Part shown: in pieces, positions 16,648-25,032 of the stretch
Position numbering within the stretch: position 1 is the first letter of the stretch
Layout: every line of letters starts with the position of its first letter
Origin: JBIOUF01 sp044866695
Lineage (GTDB): Bacteria > Actinomycetota > Actinomycetes > Propionibacteriales > Nocardioidaceae
Assembly (NCBI GenBank): GCA_044866695.1
Contig: JBIOUF010000213.1
Span: 1 to 37,933 of the forward strand
DNA length: 37,933 nt
Direction: 5' to 3'
The notes under the pieces: generated by a model
Databases searched by the model: none
Seen by the model: only the letters and a program-made list of their open reading frames with translations
What the model was told of the DNA's origin: nothing
Translations under genes and position numbers: made by a program

Positions 16648-17316
16648 TCAACGCGCTGCGTGCCGACGCTCCGCGGCGGCACGCAGCGCGTCGACGGCGG
16701 CGGCCGGGTCGTCGGCGGAGAACACCGCCGAGCCGGCGACGAACACGTCCGCGCCCGCCTCCGCGCAGCGTTCGATGGTGTCCCCGGAGACCCCGCCGTC
16801 GACCTGCAGCCACAGGTCCAGGCCGTGCCTGTCCAGCAGAGCCCGGGTGCGGCGCACCTTCGGCAGGCACAGGTCGAGGAACTCCTGGCCGCCGAAGCCC
16901 GGCTCGACCGTCATCACCAGCACCATGTCGAGCTCGGGCAGCAGGTCCTCGTACGGCTCGACCGGCGTGGCCGGGCGCAGGCCCATCCCGGCGCGCGCCC
17001 CGGACCTGCGCAGCTCGCGGGCCAGCCGCACCGGCGCGGTGGCGGCCTCTACGTGGAAGGTCACCGAGGCCGCGCCGGCCTCGACGTACGAGAGCGCCCA
17101 CCGGTCGGGGTCCTGGATCATCAGGTGGCAGTCCAGCGGGGTGTCGGTGGCCCTGGCCAGTGCCTCGACCACGGGCGCGCCGAGGGTCAGGTTGGGCACG
17201 AAGTGGTTGTCCATCACGTCGACGTGCAGCCAGTCGGCGTTGGCCACCCGGCGCGCCTCACCCGCCAGGTCGGCGAAGTCCGAAGCGAGCAGGCTCGGCG
17301 CGATCTGGATGCCCAT
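16648..17316 (-). CDS. rpe: Ribulose-phosphate 3-epimerase
   Basis: Interconverts ribulose 5-phosphate and xylulose 5-phosphate in the pentose phosphate pathway; ribulose 5-phosphate is also a riboflavin precursor used by the neighbouring RibBA. The 222-residue TIM-barrel protein begins IQIAPSLLASDFADL and shows LHVDVMDNHFVPNLTLG (metal His/Asp), PLDCHLMIQDPDRW, VLVMTVEPGFGGQEF, LQVDGGVSGDTI and DVFVAGSAVF. ATG 17316 is chosen to give this N-terminus; there is no Shine-Dalgarno, but TACGCT (- strand, complement of 17325-17330) lies about 8 nt upstream, so the transcript may be leaderless. Divergent from the rib operon. Confidence 0.95.
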   Translation of the reverse strand: MGIQIAPSLLASDFADLAGEARRVANADWLHVDVMDNHFVPNLTLGAPVVEALARATDTPLDCHLMIQDPDRWALSYVEAGAASVTFHVEAATAPVRLARELRRSGARAGMGLRPATPVEPYEDLLPELDMVLVMTVEPGFGGQEFLDLCLPKVRRTRALLDRHGLDLWLQVDGGVSGDTIERCAEAGADVFVAGSAVFSADDPAAAVDALRAAAERRHAAR

Positions 17317-17403
17317 GCCGACGAGCGTATGAGACGTGGGCCACCACCCGGCCGGTGGGCGAGGGCGCGCCGGTGTGGCACGCTGGGGGGACGAGTACAA
17401 CGC

Positions 17404-17615
17404 TCGCGTGCTCTGGGGTCGGTGCAATTCCGAGCCGGCGGTGACAGTCCGCGACCCGGTCGCAGCCAGCGGCCGGCTGACCAGGTGGAACTCCTGGACC
17501 GACGGTGAGAGTCCGGATGGGAAGCGCACGCGGAGGCTCGTCGCGCCGGGGCGACCGGTGGCGACGCCGATCCTCCGGCCCCGGGCCCGCGACCCGACGC
17601 GGAGGGGCCCCGCCG
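17404..17615 (+). promoter_or_regulatory. FMN riboswitch (RFN element) with expression platform
   Basis: The aptamer core runs from GGGGTCGGTGCAATTCC (17415) through CCGGCGGT, CAGTCCGCGACCC and CTGGACCGACGGTGAGAGTC to CGGATGGGAAG ending about 17524, the standard RFN consensus. P1 pairs 17404-17411 with 17526-17533. CCTCCG at 17572-17577 can pair either with CGGAGG at 17531-17536 or with CGGAGG at 17600-17605, which is the ribD ribosome binding site. Formation of P1 uses up the first bases of 17531-17536, so FMN binding should free CCTCCG to mask the ribosome binding site. This is a translation-type OFF switch by inspection. Confidence 0.93.
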
Positions 17616-18746
17616 ATGCCGAACGACCCGGTCGCGGCGCCGGCGTTCAGCGCCGCCGAGACCGCGGCGATGCGGCGTGCGCTGCAGCTAGCCCGCAGCC
17701 CCGGCGTACCGCTCGGCCCCAACCCCCGGGTCGGCTGCGTCATCCTCGCGCGGGACGGGCGGGAGGTCGCGGAGGGCTTCCACCGCGGGGCCGGTACGCC
17801 GCACGCGGAGGTCGACGCGCTGGCCCGGGCCGGTGCCGATGCCCGTGGCGCCACCGCCGTGGTGACCCTGGAGCCGTGCCACCACACCGGCCGCACCGGT
17901 CCGTGCAGCACCGCGCTGGTGGACGCCGGCATCAGCCGCGTCGTCTACGCGCAGTCCGACTCCAACCCGGTCGCGGCCGGCGGCGCCGCGGCCCTTCGGG
18001 CGGCGGGGGTGGACGCCGCGGGAGGCCTGCTCGTGGAGGAGGCGCGCCGGGTCAACCGGGCCTGGACGTTCGCGATGGACCACGCGCGTCCCTTCGTCAC
18101 CTGGAAGCTGGCCACCACCCTGGACGGGCGCAGTGCCGCGGCCGACGGCACCAGCCGCTGGATCAGCAACCAGGCCGCGCGCCGCGACACCCACCGGCTG
18201 CGCGGCGAGTGCGACACGGTCCTGGTCGGCACGGGGACGGTCCTGGTCGACGACCCCCGGCTGTCGGTCCGCGACGAGACCGACGTGCCGCTCCCGCGAG
18301 ACCGGCAGCCGCTGCGCGTGGTCATGGGCCTGCGCGACCTGCCACCGGACCGCCGGGTGCTCGACGACGAGGCGGACACGCTGCACGTGCGCACCCGGGA
18401 CCCGGGCGAGGCGCTCGCCACGCTGTTCGGCCGCGACCGCCGGCACGTCTTCCTCGAAGGCGGTCCCGGGCTCGCGGCGGCGTTCCTGCGAGCCGGCCTG
18501 GTGGACGAGGTGGTCGCCTACGTCGCACCCATGCTGCTCTCCGGAGGCCGGCACGCCGTCGAGGGACTGCCCATCGCCACGGTCGCCGAGGCCCTGCGCT
18601 TCGACGTCGTCGACGTGGCGACCCTCGGCCTCGGCGCGGACCGCAACGTCCGGCTCACCATGACCCCGCCGACGGACCGGACCCGCCGGACCCCGCCCAC
18701 GGCCGGCCGCCCGCCCGAGTCGGCGCTGCCGGAGGAGAACCCCTGA
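17616..18746 (+). CDS. ribD: Bifunctional diaminohydroxyphosphoribosylaminopyrimidine deaminase/5-amino-6-(5-phosphoribosylamino)uracil reductase
   Basis: Carries out the deaminase and reductase steps of riboflavin synthesis. The 376-residue fusion has an N-terminal zinc cytidine-deaminase-like domain (GPNPRVGCVIL; HAEVDAL near 63; EPCHHTGRTGPC near 87-98 with the zinc cysteines). The C-terminal NADPH reductase (WKLATTLDGRSAAADGTSRWIS; VLVGTGTVLVDDP; VFLEGGPGLAAAFL) follows. ATG 17616 has GGAGGGG at 17601-17607; this ribosome binding site is inside the riboswitch expression platform. The last 25 residues are Pro/Arg-rich and unlikely to be catalytic. It is the first gene of the rib-his operon; ribE starts one base after its stop. 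Confidence 0.96.
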   Translation: MPNDPVAAPAFSAAETAAMRRALQLARSPGVPLGPNPRVGCVILARDGREVAEGFHRGAGTPHAEVDALARAGADARGATAVVTLEPCHHTGRTGPCSTALVDAGISRVVYAQSDSNPVAAGGAAALRAAGVDAAGGLLVEEARRVNRAWTFAMDHARPFVTWKLATTLDGRSAAADGTSRWISNQAARRDTHRLRGECDTVLVGTGTVLVDDPRLSVRDETDVPLPRDRQPLRVVMGLRDLPPDRRVLDDEADTLHVRTRDPGEALATLFGRDRRHVFLEGGPGLAAAFLRAGLVDEVVAYVAPMLLSGGRHAVEGLPIATVAEALRFDVVDVATLGLGADRNVRLTMTPPTDRTRRTPPTAGRPPESALPEENP

Positions 18747-18747
18747 G

Positions 18748-19407
18748 ATGTTCACCGGGATCGTCGAGGAGCTCGGCCGGGTCGAGGCCGTCGCCGACCA
18801 GGGCGACGCGGTCCGGCTCACCGTGCGGGGCCCGCTGGTGGTCGGCGACGCCGCGGACGGCGACTCCATCGCCGTCGACGGCTGCTGCCTGACCGTCGCG
18901 CAGCGAGACGGCGACACGTTCACCGCCGACGTCATGCGGGAGACGCTCGACAAGACCACGCTGGGCGGTCTGCGCCCCGGCGCCCGGGTCAACCTCGAGC
19001 GCGCCGTCACAGCGGCGACCCGACTGGGCGGACACGCGGTCCAGGGCCACGTGGACGGGACCGGCCAAATCGCCGCGCGCCGGCCCAGCGAGCACTGGGA
19101 CCTGGTCGAGGTCTCCGTGCCCGGTCCGCTGGCCCGCCACCTGGTCGACAAGGGGTCGGTGACCGTCGACGGCGTCAGCCTGACCGTGGTGGAGGCGCGC
19201 GCCACCGGGTTCACGGTGAGCCTGGTGCCGCAGACGCTGGCCCGCACCACGCTGGGCTTCAAGCGGCCAGGTGACCAGGTGAACCTCGAGGTGGACGTGA
19301 TGGCCAAGTACGTGGAGCGGTACGTCGAGCAGTACCTCCAGCGACACCTGGGCGGATACCTCGACCGGCACGTCGGGCCGGCACCGGCCCGAGGAGAGGA
19401 GCGCTGA
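18748..19407 (+). CDS. ribE: Riboflavin synthase, alpha chain
   Basis: Dismutates two 6,7-dimethyl-8-ribityllumazines to riboflavin. The 219-residue protein shows the internal duplication of lumazine-binding domains: MFTGIVEELGRVEAV with SIAVDGCCLTV in the first half, and LGGHAVQGHVDGTGQI with SVTVDGVSLTVV in the second. The tail after VNLEVDVMAKYVERY is longer than usual and reads as an amphipathic segment with tyrosines every few residues (YVEQYLQRHLGGYLDRHV), in the place of the trimerisation helix. ATG at 18748 lies one base after the ribD stop; ribBA follows after one base. Confidence 0.96.
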   Translation: MFTGIVEELGRVEAVADQGDAVRLTVRGPLVVGDAADGDSIAVDGCCLTVAQRDGDTFTADVMRETLDKTTLGGLRPGARVNLERAVTAATRLGGHAVQGHVDGTGQIAARRPSEHWDLVEVSVPGPLARHLVDKGSVTVDGVSLTVVEARATGFTVSLVPQTLARTTLGFKRPGDQVNLEVDVMAKYVERYVEQYLQRHLGGYLDRHVGPAPARGEER

Positions 19408-19408
19408 C

Positions 19409-20670
<1,262 letters not shown>

Positions 20671-20674
<4 letters not shown>

Positions 20675-21162
20675 GCGGACCCGGCACGCCGAGCCTCGGC
20701 CCGGTCGACTGCCATCAGCTGCGCGTGGCCGTTGTCGCGGCCTGCTGGCACGACCGGGTGATGGACGGGCTGCTGGACGGGGCGCGGCGGGCGCTGGCCG
20801 ACTTCAAGGTCGAGGCGCCGCCGGTCGTGCGCGTGCCCGGCTCCTTCGAGCTGCCCGTGACCGCCAAGGCCCTCGCCGAGCGGGGCTACGAGGCGGTGGT
20901 CGCCCTGGGCGTGGTGATCCGCGGGGGGACCCCGCACTTCGACTACGTGTGCGCCGCCACCACCGACGGCCTGGCCCGCGTCGCGCTGGACGCCGGGGTC
21001 GCGGTCGGCTTCGGCCTGCTCACCTGCGACACCGAGGAGCAGGCCCTGGACCGGGCCGGCCTGCCCGGGTCGGCGGAGGACAAGGGCTACGAGGCCACCG
21101 CCGCCGCCCTGCACACCGCCGCGGTGCTCCGGCGGGTGCGCCGCGGCTACGAGACGGGCTGA
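20671..21162 (+). CDS. ribH: 6,7-dimethyl-8-ribityllumazine synthase
   Basis: Condenses the products of the RibD and RibBA branches to the lumazine that RibE uses; family members form capsid-like or pentameric shells. The 163-residue protein contains RVAVVAACWHDRVMDGLLDGA, VRVPGSFELPVTAKAL, LGVVIRGGTPHFDYVC near 85-100 (catalytic region with the conserved His), FGLLTCDTEEQALDRAG and EDKGYEATAAAL. GTG 20671 overlaps the ribBA stop. It closes the rib genes, and hisE follows after 78 nt. Confidence 0.96.
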
Positions 21163-21240
21163 CTCCCGGCCGGGGGGAGCCTGCCGCGTACCCTGATGCC
21201 GACGCACCCCGACACCCGAGGCAGGACCCTGAGCAGGACC

Positions 21241-21504
21241 ATGAAGACGTTCGAGCAGCTCTGGGCCGAGCTCAACGACAAGGCGCGCGCCCGGACCGAC
21301 GGCTCGGAGACGGTGCGTGCCCTCGACGCCGGCGTGCACGCGATCGGCAAGAAGCTGGTCGAGGAGGCGGCGGAGTCCTGGATGGCCGCCGAGCACGAGG
21401 GTCCGCAGCGGGCGGCCGAGGAGATCAGCCAGCTGCTCTACCACGCCCAGGTGCTGATGCTGGCCAGCGGCATCGACCTCGACGACGTCTACGCGCACCT
21501 GTAA
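21241..21504 (+). CDS. hisE: Phosphoribosyl-ATP pyrophosphohydrolase
   Basis: Second step of histidine synthesis, hydrolysing phosphoribosyl-ATP. The 87-residue product MKTFEQLWAELNDKA...GSETVRAL has the metal-binding helices KKLVEEAAESWMAAEHEG and AAEEISQLLYHAQVLMLA of the MazG-like fold. ATG 21241 gives the usual length; the frame is open for 15 more codons to an ATG at 21196, but those residues are not family-like. AGGA directly before the chosen ATG is close, so the start is moderately sure. It is coupled to hisG, 14 nt downstream. Confidence 0.92.
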   Translation: MKTFEQLWAELNDKARARTDGSETVRALDAGVHAIGKKLVEEAAESWMAAEHEGPQRAAEEISQLLYHAQVLMLASGIDLDDVYAHL

Positions 21505-21518
21505 GGGGAGACCGAGCC

Positions 21519-22376
21519 ATGGCCGACGGATTCCTGCGCATCGCCGTACCCAACAAGGGCTCGCTGGCGCAGTCAGCGATGGAGATGCTGCGCGAGGCGG
21601 GCTACGACCAGCGCAGCGACGTCCGACAGCTCAGCCGCACCGACCCGGAGAACCAGGTCGACTTCTTCTACCTGCGGCCGCGTGACATCGCCGTGTACGT
21701 GGGCGAGGGCACCCTCGACGTCGGCATCACCGGCCGCGACCTGCTGCTGGACTCCGGCGCCAAGGCGGAGGAGCAGCTCCAGCTCGGGTTCGGCCGGTCT
21801 CGGTTCCGGTTCGCGGCGCCGCCCGGCACGGTGGCAGCCGTCGAGGACCTGGCGGGCAAGCGCATCGCCACGTCGTACGACGGCGTGGTGAGCCGGTTCC
21901 TGCAGGAGCGGCGCATCGACGCCACCGTCGTACGCCTCGACGGCGCCGTCGAGAGCAGCATCCAGCTCGGTGTGGCCGACGCGATCGCCGACGTGGTGGA
22001 GACCGGCAGCACGCTCCGGCAGGCCGGCCTGGAGCTGGTCGGCGAGGTGATCTTGGAGTCAGAGGCGGTGCTGGTCACGCGGGTCGGGGCGGCGCCACCG
22101 GCCGGCCTGGAGGTCTTCACCCGGCGCCTGCAGGGCGTGCTGGTCGCGCGTTCCTACGTGATGATGGACTACGACATCCCGTCGGCCCGGGTGGAGCGGG
22201 CCGTCGCGCTGACCCCGGGCATCGAGAGCCCGACCGTCTCGCCGCTGCACCGCGAGGGGTGGGTCGCGGTCCGGTCGATGGTGCCTCGCGAGCGCGCGCA
22301 GAAGGTGATGGACGAGCTGTACGAGATCGGCGCACGCGGGATCCTGACCACCGACATCCATGCCTGCCGCCTCTGA
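21519..22376 (+). CDS. hisG: ATP phosphoribosyltransferase, long form
   Basis: First, feedback-regulated step of histidine synthesis. The 285-residue length and the C-terminal ACT-like regulatory domain (SPTVSPLHREGWVAVRSMVPRERAQKVMDELYEIGARGILTTDIHACRL) mark it as the hexameric HisG-long form that does not need HisZ. The catalytic part shows RIAVPNKGSLAQSAMEMLREAGY, FFYLRPRDIAVYVGEGTLDVGITGRDLL and the PRPP loop region VADAIADVVETGSTLRQAGL. ATG 21519 has AGGGGAG 8 nt before it. It sits after ribH and hisE in the same run, a gene order shared with other actinobacteria. Confidence 0.96.
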   Translation: MADGFLRIAVPNKGSLAQSAMEMLREAGYDQRSDVRQLSRTDPENQVDFFYLRPRDIAVYVGEGTLDVGITGRDLLLDSGAKAEEQLQLGFGRSRFRFAAPPGTVAAVEDLAGKRIATSYDGVVSRFLQERRIDATVVRLDGAVESSIQLGVADAIADVVETGSTLRQAGLELVGEVILESEAVLVTRVGAAPPAGLEVFTRRLQGVLVARSYVMMDYDIPSARVERAVALTPGIESPTVSPLHREGWVAVRSMVPRERAQKVMDELYEIGARGILTTDIHACRL

Positions 22377-22857
22377 GCCCGCCCCCGGCCGGGCCGGCGG
22401 GGGCGACCAGGTCCGCGTCCCGCGCCGGTTCCGGCCCCTCGGCGTCAGGGTCGCGGTCGCGGTGCTCGGCCTGCTGCTGCTCGCCGTCACCGCCATCGTC
22501 TGGGTGCGGCTCCCGCCCGAGGTCCAGGCGCAGTTCACCGTCTTCCAGAAGGCCACCGTGATCGGGATCGGAGTGGCGCTCGGGGTGTGCGCGCACGCCC
22601 TGGCCAGGTCGCGGCTGGACGCCGACGCCGGCGGCCTCACGGTCGTCAACGGTTACCGGACCCGCCGGTTCGAGTGGTCCCAGGTGCTCGCGGTGACGTT
22701 GCGGCCCGGCAGCCCGTGGGCGGAGCTCGACCTCAGCGACGGCACGAACGTGGCCGCCATGGGCATCCAGGGCTCCGACGGGGTCCGCGCCACCCGCCAG
22801 GTCCGCCAGCTCCGCCTCCTCGTGGCCCACTTCAGCCGCACCGACCGCAACGACTGA
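22360..22857 (+). CDS. PH-domain (bPH) membrane protein downstream of hisG
   Basis: A 165-residue protein of unknown function. A Pro/Arg-rich cytoplasmic start is followed by two hydrophobic segments (VRVAVAVLGLLLLAVTAIVWV at about 29-49; TVIGIGVALGVCAHALA at about 65-81). Then comes a compact beta-rich bacterial PH-like domain (DADAGGLTVVNGYRTRRFEWSQVLAVTLRPGSPWAELDLSDG). A similar small membrane protein follows hisG in mycobacteria, so the linkage is conserved. ATG 22360 overlaps the hisG end by 17 nt. The stop codon begins a long inverted repeat shared with the convergent gene's stop. Confidence 0.85.
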   Translation: MPAASEPAPGRAGGGDQVRVPRRFRPLGVRVAVAVLGLLLLAVTAIVWVRLPPEVQAQFTVFQKATVIGIGVALGVCAHALARSRLDADAGGLTVVNGYRTRRFEWSQVLAVTLRPGSPWAELDLSDGTNVAAMGIQGSDGVRATRQVRQLRLLVAHFSRTDRND

Positions 22858-22884
22858 CCCGCACCACCACCACCCCCCTTTCCC

Positions 22885-22958
22885 GCCGAGCCGTCAATGT
22901 TGGTGGGTCGAGCCGTCAGTCTTGGTGGGTCGAGCCGTCAATGTTGGTGGTCGAGCCG
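22885..22958 (+). repeat. 22-bp tandem repeat array C (3 units plus a partial)
   Basis: Units start at 22885, 22907 and 22929 with exact spacing; all are the GAGCC variant ending TTGGTGG. A fourth partial unit lacking its first base starts at 22951. A C-rich, almost G-free lead of 27 nt separates it from the PH-protein stop. Orientation is sense to the upstream gene. Confidence 0.9.
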
Positions 22959-23240
22959 CACGGTGTCCTGCCTCGTCGACCAGCAAAGCGGGCTGAAGAG
23001 CGCTCGCATCCCAGCTGTGTCCCCGAGGCATCTCAGTCGGCGGCCGGCCAGCTTCCGGACGACGACGCGGGCAACCACCTCTCGGTTCCTCGCTCCGGGG
23101 ATGGGAGTTCCACGCCCGCCCCGCCGCCCCGGTCCGCCGCCACGTCCGCTCGGCGACCCCCGGGGAACGACCCGGGCCCCGAGGGACCTTCATGCCTCGC
23201 GGTGTCCGTGGAGTGCACGGGTGATCTCGGCGGGGTCGAT

Positions 23241-23350
23241 GCACCAGAGCTGACGGGCCGACCCACCAGAGTTGACGGGTCGACGCACCAACATTGACGG
23301 CTCGACCCGCAAGAGTTGACGGCTCGACCCGCAAGAGTTGACGGGGCCGG
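23241..23350 (-). repeat. 22-bp tandem repeat array D (5 units, inverted)
   Basis: Read on the - strand, five contiguous units occupy 23350-23329, 23328-23307, 23306-23285, 23284-23263 and 23262-23241. They are more varied than the other arrays: two units read CAACTCTTGCGG and two CTCTGGTGG or CTCTGGTGC, but the 22-bp period is kept exactly. The array begins 27 nt after the stop of the kinase-like gene, in its sense direction. Confidence 0.9.
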
Positions 23351-23377
23351 CGGGTAGGAGGGGGGTGGTGGTGCGGG

Positions 23378-23953
23378 TCAGCGGGTGAGGTGGATGTCGG
23401 CGCGGAGGCGGGTGCGGTCGGTGGCGAAGTGGCGGTCCTCGTCGAGCCGCCAGGCCTCCCAGCGGGCGCGCAGGTGCTCGCCGTCCCGGGCCAGGCCGCG
23501 GGCCAGCCGGCGCTCGGCGGGGGCCTCGACCCAGACCAGCAGCGTCACGGCGGCGGCGTTGGCGCAGGCGCCGGACCCGACGCCTTCGAGGACCAGCAGC
23601 GGCACGGGGGCGACCGGGACCCACTCGGCGAACCGGCCCGCCACCCAGTCGTAGCGGCGGTAGCCGCCGGGCCGGCCGACCCGCAACGGCGCGAGCAGGT
23701 CGCGGGCGACGGTGGCCGGCGCGTCCGCGAGCCCGTCCCAGCCGGCGTACAGGTCGTCCATGTGCACGGTCCGGGCCGTCACCCCGCGCCGCGCGGCGGC
23801 GGCCTCGACCGACGCGGCGAACGTGGTCTTCCCCGAGCCGGCCGGCCCGTCCACGGACACCAGGCGGGTCGGCGCGCCGGGGGGTCCCAGCCGGGCCGGG
23901 CGGGCGAGCGCCAGAGCCAGGACGCGCTCGGCGTCCTCGCTCCGGGTGCTCAC
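23378..23953 (-). CDS. P-loop kinase-like protein (uridine kinase-related)
   Basis: A 191-residue P-loop NTPase. The Walker A is VSVDGPAGSGKTTFAA at about residues 32-47. HMDDLYAGWDGLADA near 63-77 resembles the uridine/cytidine kinase switch segment, followed by YRRYDWVAGRFAEWVPV and a Walker-B-like strand PLLVLEGVGSG. The C-terminal part has the basic helix ERRLARGLARDGEHLRARWEAW. The substrate cannot be assigned; it could act on a nucleoside or another small molecule. GTG 23953 overlaps the stop of the upstream membrane-protein gene (GTGA), so the pair is an operon. Extension upstream of the GTG runs through that gene in another frame and is not credible. Confidence 0.82.
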   Translation of the reverse strand: MSTRSEDAERVLALALARPARLGPPGAPTRLVSVDGPAGSGKTTFAASVEAAAARRGVTARTVHMDDLYAGWDGLADAPATVARDLLAPLRVGRPGGYRRYDWVAGRFAEWVPVAPVPLLVLEGVGSGACANAAAVTLLVWVEAPAERRLARGLARDGEHLRARWEAWRLDEDRHFATDRTRLRADIHLTR

Positions 23954-24432
23954 GTGATGCCGTGCCTGCGCAGGATCGCCTCGATGTCGGCCATGTCGTC
24001 GTCGACCGGTGCCGCGGGCGTCCGGCCCGGCCGGTCCGGCAGCGCGGCGGTGCCCGGCTTGCCCGGCTTGCCGGGCTTGCCTGCGGCGGACCCGCCACCG
24101 GTCGCGGGGCGGCCCCGGGTGCCCACGCCGCGGCTGCGCATCGCCCCGCTGACCACGAACAGCACCACGGACACCGCGAGGACCGCCAGGCCGAGCCACA
24201 TCAGCGGGTTGAACGCCAGGTTGGCGACGTACCGCGCGAACAGCTCGCCCATCTCCCACAGCACCTTCAGCGTGCGGGTCATGGCCGCCGCCAGCGGAAG
24301 CAGTGCCCACGCCGCCGCGCGCAGGCCGGCCGCGGGCCCTCGACGCTTCCAGACCAGCGCGCTGACCGCGAGCCCGGCCACCGACAGGGTGAGCCCGAGC
24401 GCCATCCAGGTCGAGCTGTCGAGGCTGTCCAT
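23950..24432 (-). CDS. Small membrane protein with collagen-like linker
   Basis: A 160-residue protein with no recognised family. It has three hydrophobic segments: MALGLTLSVAGLAVSALVW at about 10-28, LRAAAWALLPLAAAM at about 37-51 and MWLGLAVLAVSVVLFVVSGAM at about 77-97. Then comes a Gly/Pro/Lys-rich linker with GKPGKPGKPG, and a final conserved-looking acidic/basic helix DDDMADIEAILRRHGIT, which could be a docking tail. ATG 24432 has no strong ribosome binding site. The stop overlaps the kinase-like gene. The two are divergent from the SseB-like gene, 51 bp away. Confidence 0.75.
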   Translation of the reverse strand: MDSLDSSTWMALGLTLSVAGLAVSALVWKRRGPAAGLRAAAWALLPLAAAMTRTLKVLWEMGELFARYVANLAFNPLMWLGLAVLAVSVVLFVVSGAMRSRGVGTRGRPATGGGSAAGKPGKPGKPGTAALPDRPGRTPAAPVDDDMADIEAILRRHGIT

Positions 24433-24483
24433 GCGCCGAGCCTACGACCCGGCACCGAGGCCGGCCCTGGACCGGCTGGCAGC

Positions 24484-24990
24484 ATGGCGCGCGTGCGGAA
24501 CATCCCCGACCCCGGCTTCGCCTCGGACACCGGAGAGCCGGACCCGGCGCTCGCGCGAGCCCTCGCCGCCTACTCGGGCGCGCCCGACCGGCTGCACTAC
24601 CCGACGCTGGCCGTGCTGCAGGACTGCCGGCTGCTGGTCCCGGTCGTCGCGCTGCTCGGCGAGGTCGGGTACGACGAGCAGGGGCGGGCGCGAGACAAGA
24701 CCTCGGACATGGCCGCCGTCCTGCTCACCGGGCGGGACGGCCGGACCGCCCTCCTGGCGTTCACCGGGACGGGCTCGCTGCGCCGCTGGGACCCCGACGC
24801 CCGCCCCGTGCCCGTGCCGGCCCGGACGGCTGCGCGTGCGGCGGTGCAGGACGGCGCGGCCGCGCTGGTCGTCGACGTCGCGGGGCCGGTGCTGCTGGCG
24901 GTCGAGGGCGACGACCTGCAGGCCCTCGCCGGGGGGTACCGGCTGGCCGAGGTGGACGGCCGGGCGGCCTGGGTGCTGCCGCCCCCCTGA
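24484..24990 (+). CDS. SseB-family protein
   Basis: A 168-residue protein with the SseB N-terminal-domain pattern: an opening IPDPGFASDTGEPDPALARALAAYSG, then LHYPTLAVLQDCRLLVPVVALLGE, a turn with KTSDMAAVLLTGRDGRTALLAFTGTGSLRRWDPDARPVPV and RAAVQDGAAALVVDVAGP. In actinobacteria such proteins lie next to a DUF1844 gene and infC, as here; their function is unknown. ATG 24484 is chosen; a GTG three codons later is possible. It converges on the DUF1844 gene across a G-rich tract. Confidence 0.82.
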   Translation: MARVRNIPDPGFASDTGEPDPALARALAAYSGAPDRLHYPTLAVLQDCRLLVPVVALLGEVGYDEQGRARDKTSDMAAVLLTGRDGRTALLAFTGTGSLRRWDPDARPVPVPARTAARAAVQDGAAALVVDVAGPVLLAVEGDDLQALAGGYRLAEVDGRAAWVLPPP

Positions 24991-24999
24991 GGGCCGCGC

Positions 25000-25032
25000 G
25001 GGACGGGCGGACGGGCGGGACGGGCGGACGGG
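25000..25032 (+). repeat. G-quadruplex-prone 17-bp direct repeat between convergent genes
   Basis: GACGGGCGGACGGGCGG at 25002-25018 is followed at once by a second copy (25019-25035) whose end enters the DUF1844 stop. Six GGG runs, at 25000, 25005, 25013, 25017, 25022 and 25030, have loops of 1-5 nt, meeting the usual G-quadruplex pattern on the + strand. Confidence 0.65.

Larger units (their letters stand above)
22855..23380. repeat. Large inverted repeat spanning a convergent intergenic region
   Basis: The 520-bp gap between the PH gene (+) and the kinase-like gene (-) has matching arms. Each begins at the stop codon as TGACCCGCACCACCACC, continues through a C-run to CCCGCC and then enters an array of the 22-bp unit: array C on the left, array D inverted on the right. 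Both arrays begin 27 nt after their stop codons. The central 290 bp (about 22959-23240) is unrelated sequence without a supportable gene; part of it is less repetitive, including CAGCAAAGCGGGCTGAAGAG. Confidence 0.8.

Noticed and set aside
22959..23240. A gene or pseudogene in the centre of the large inverted repeat
   Set aside because: Only short unpatterned frames without a ribosome binding site or family similarity; left as non-coding.
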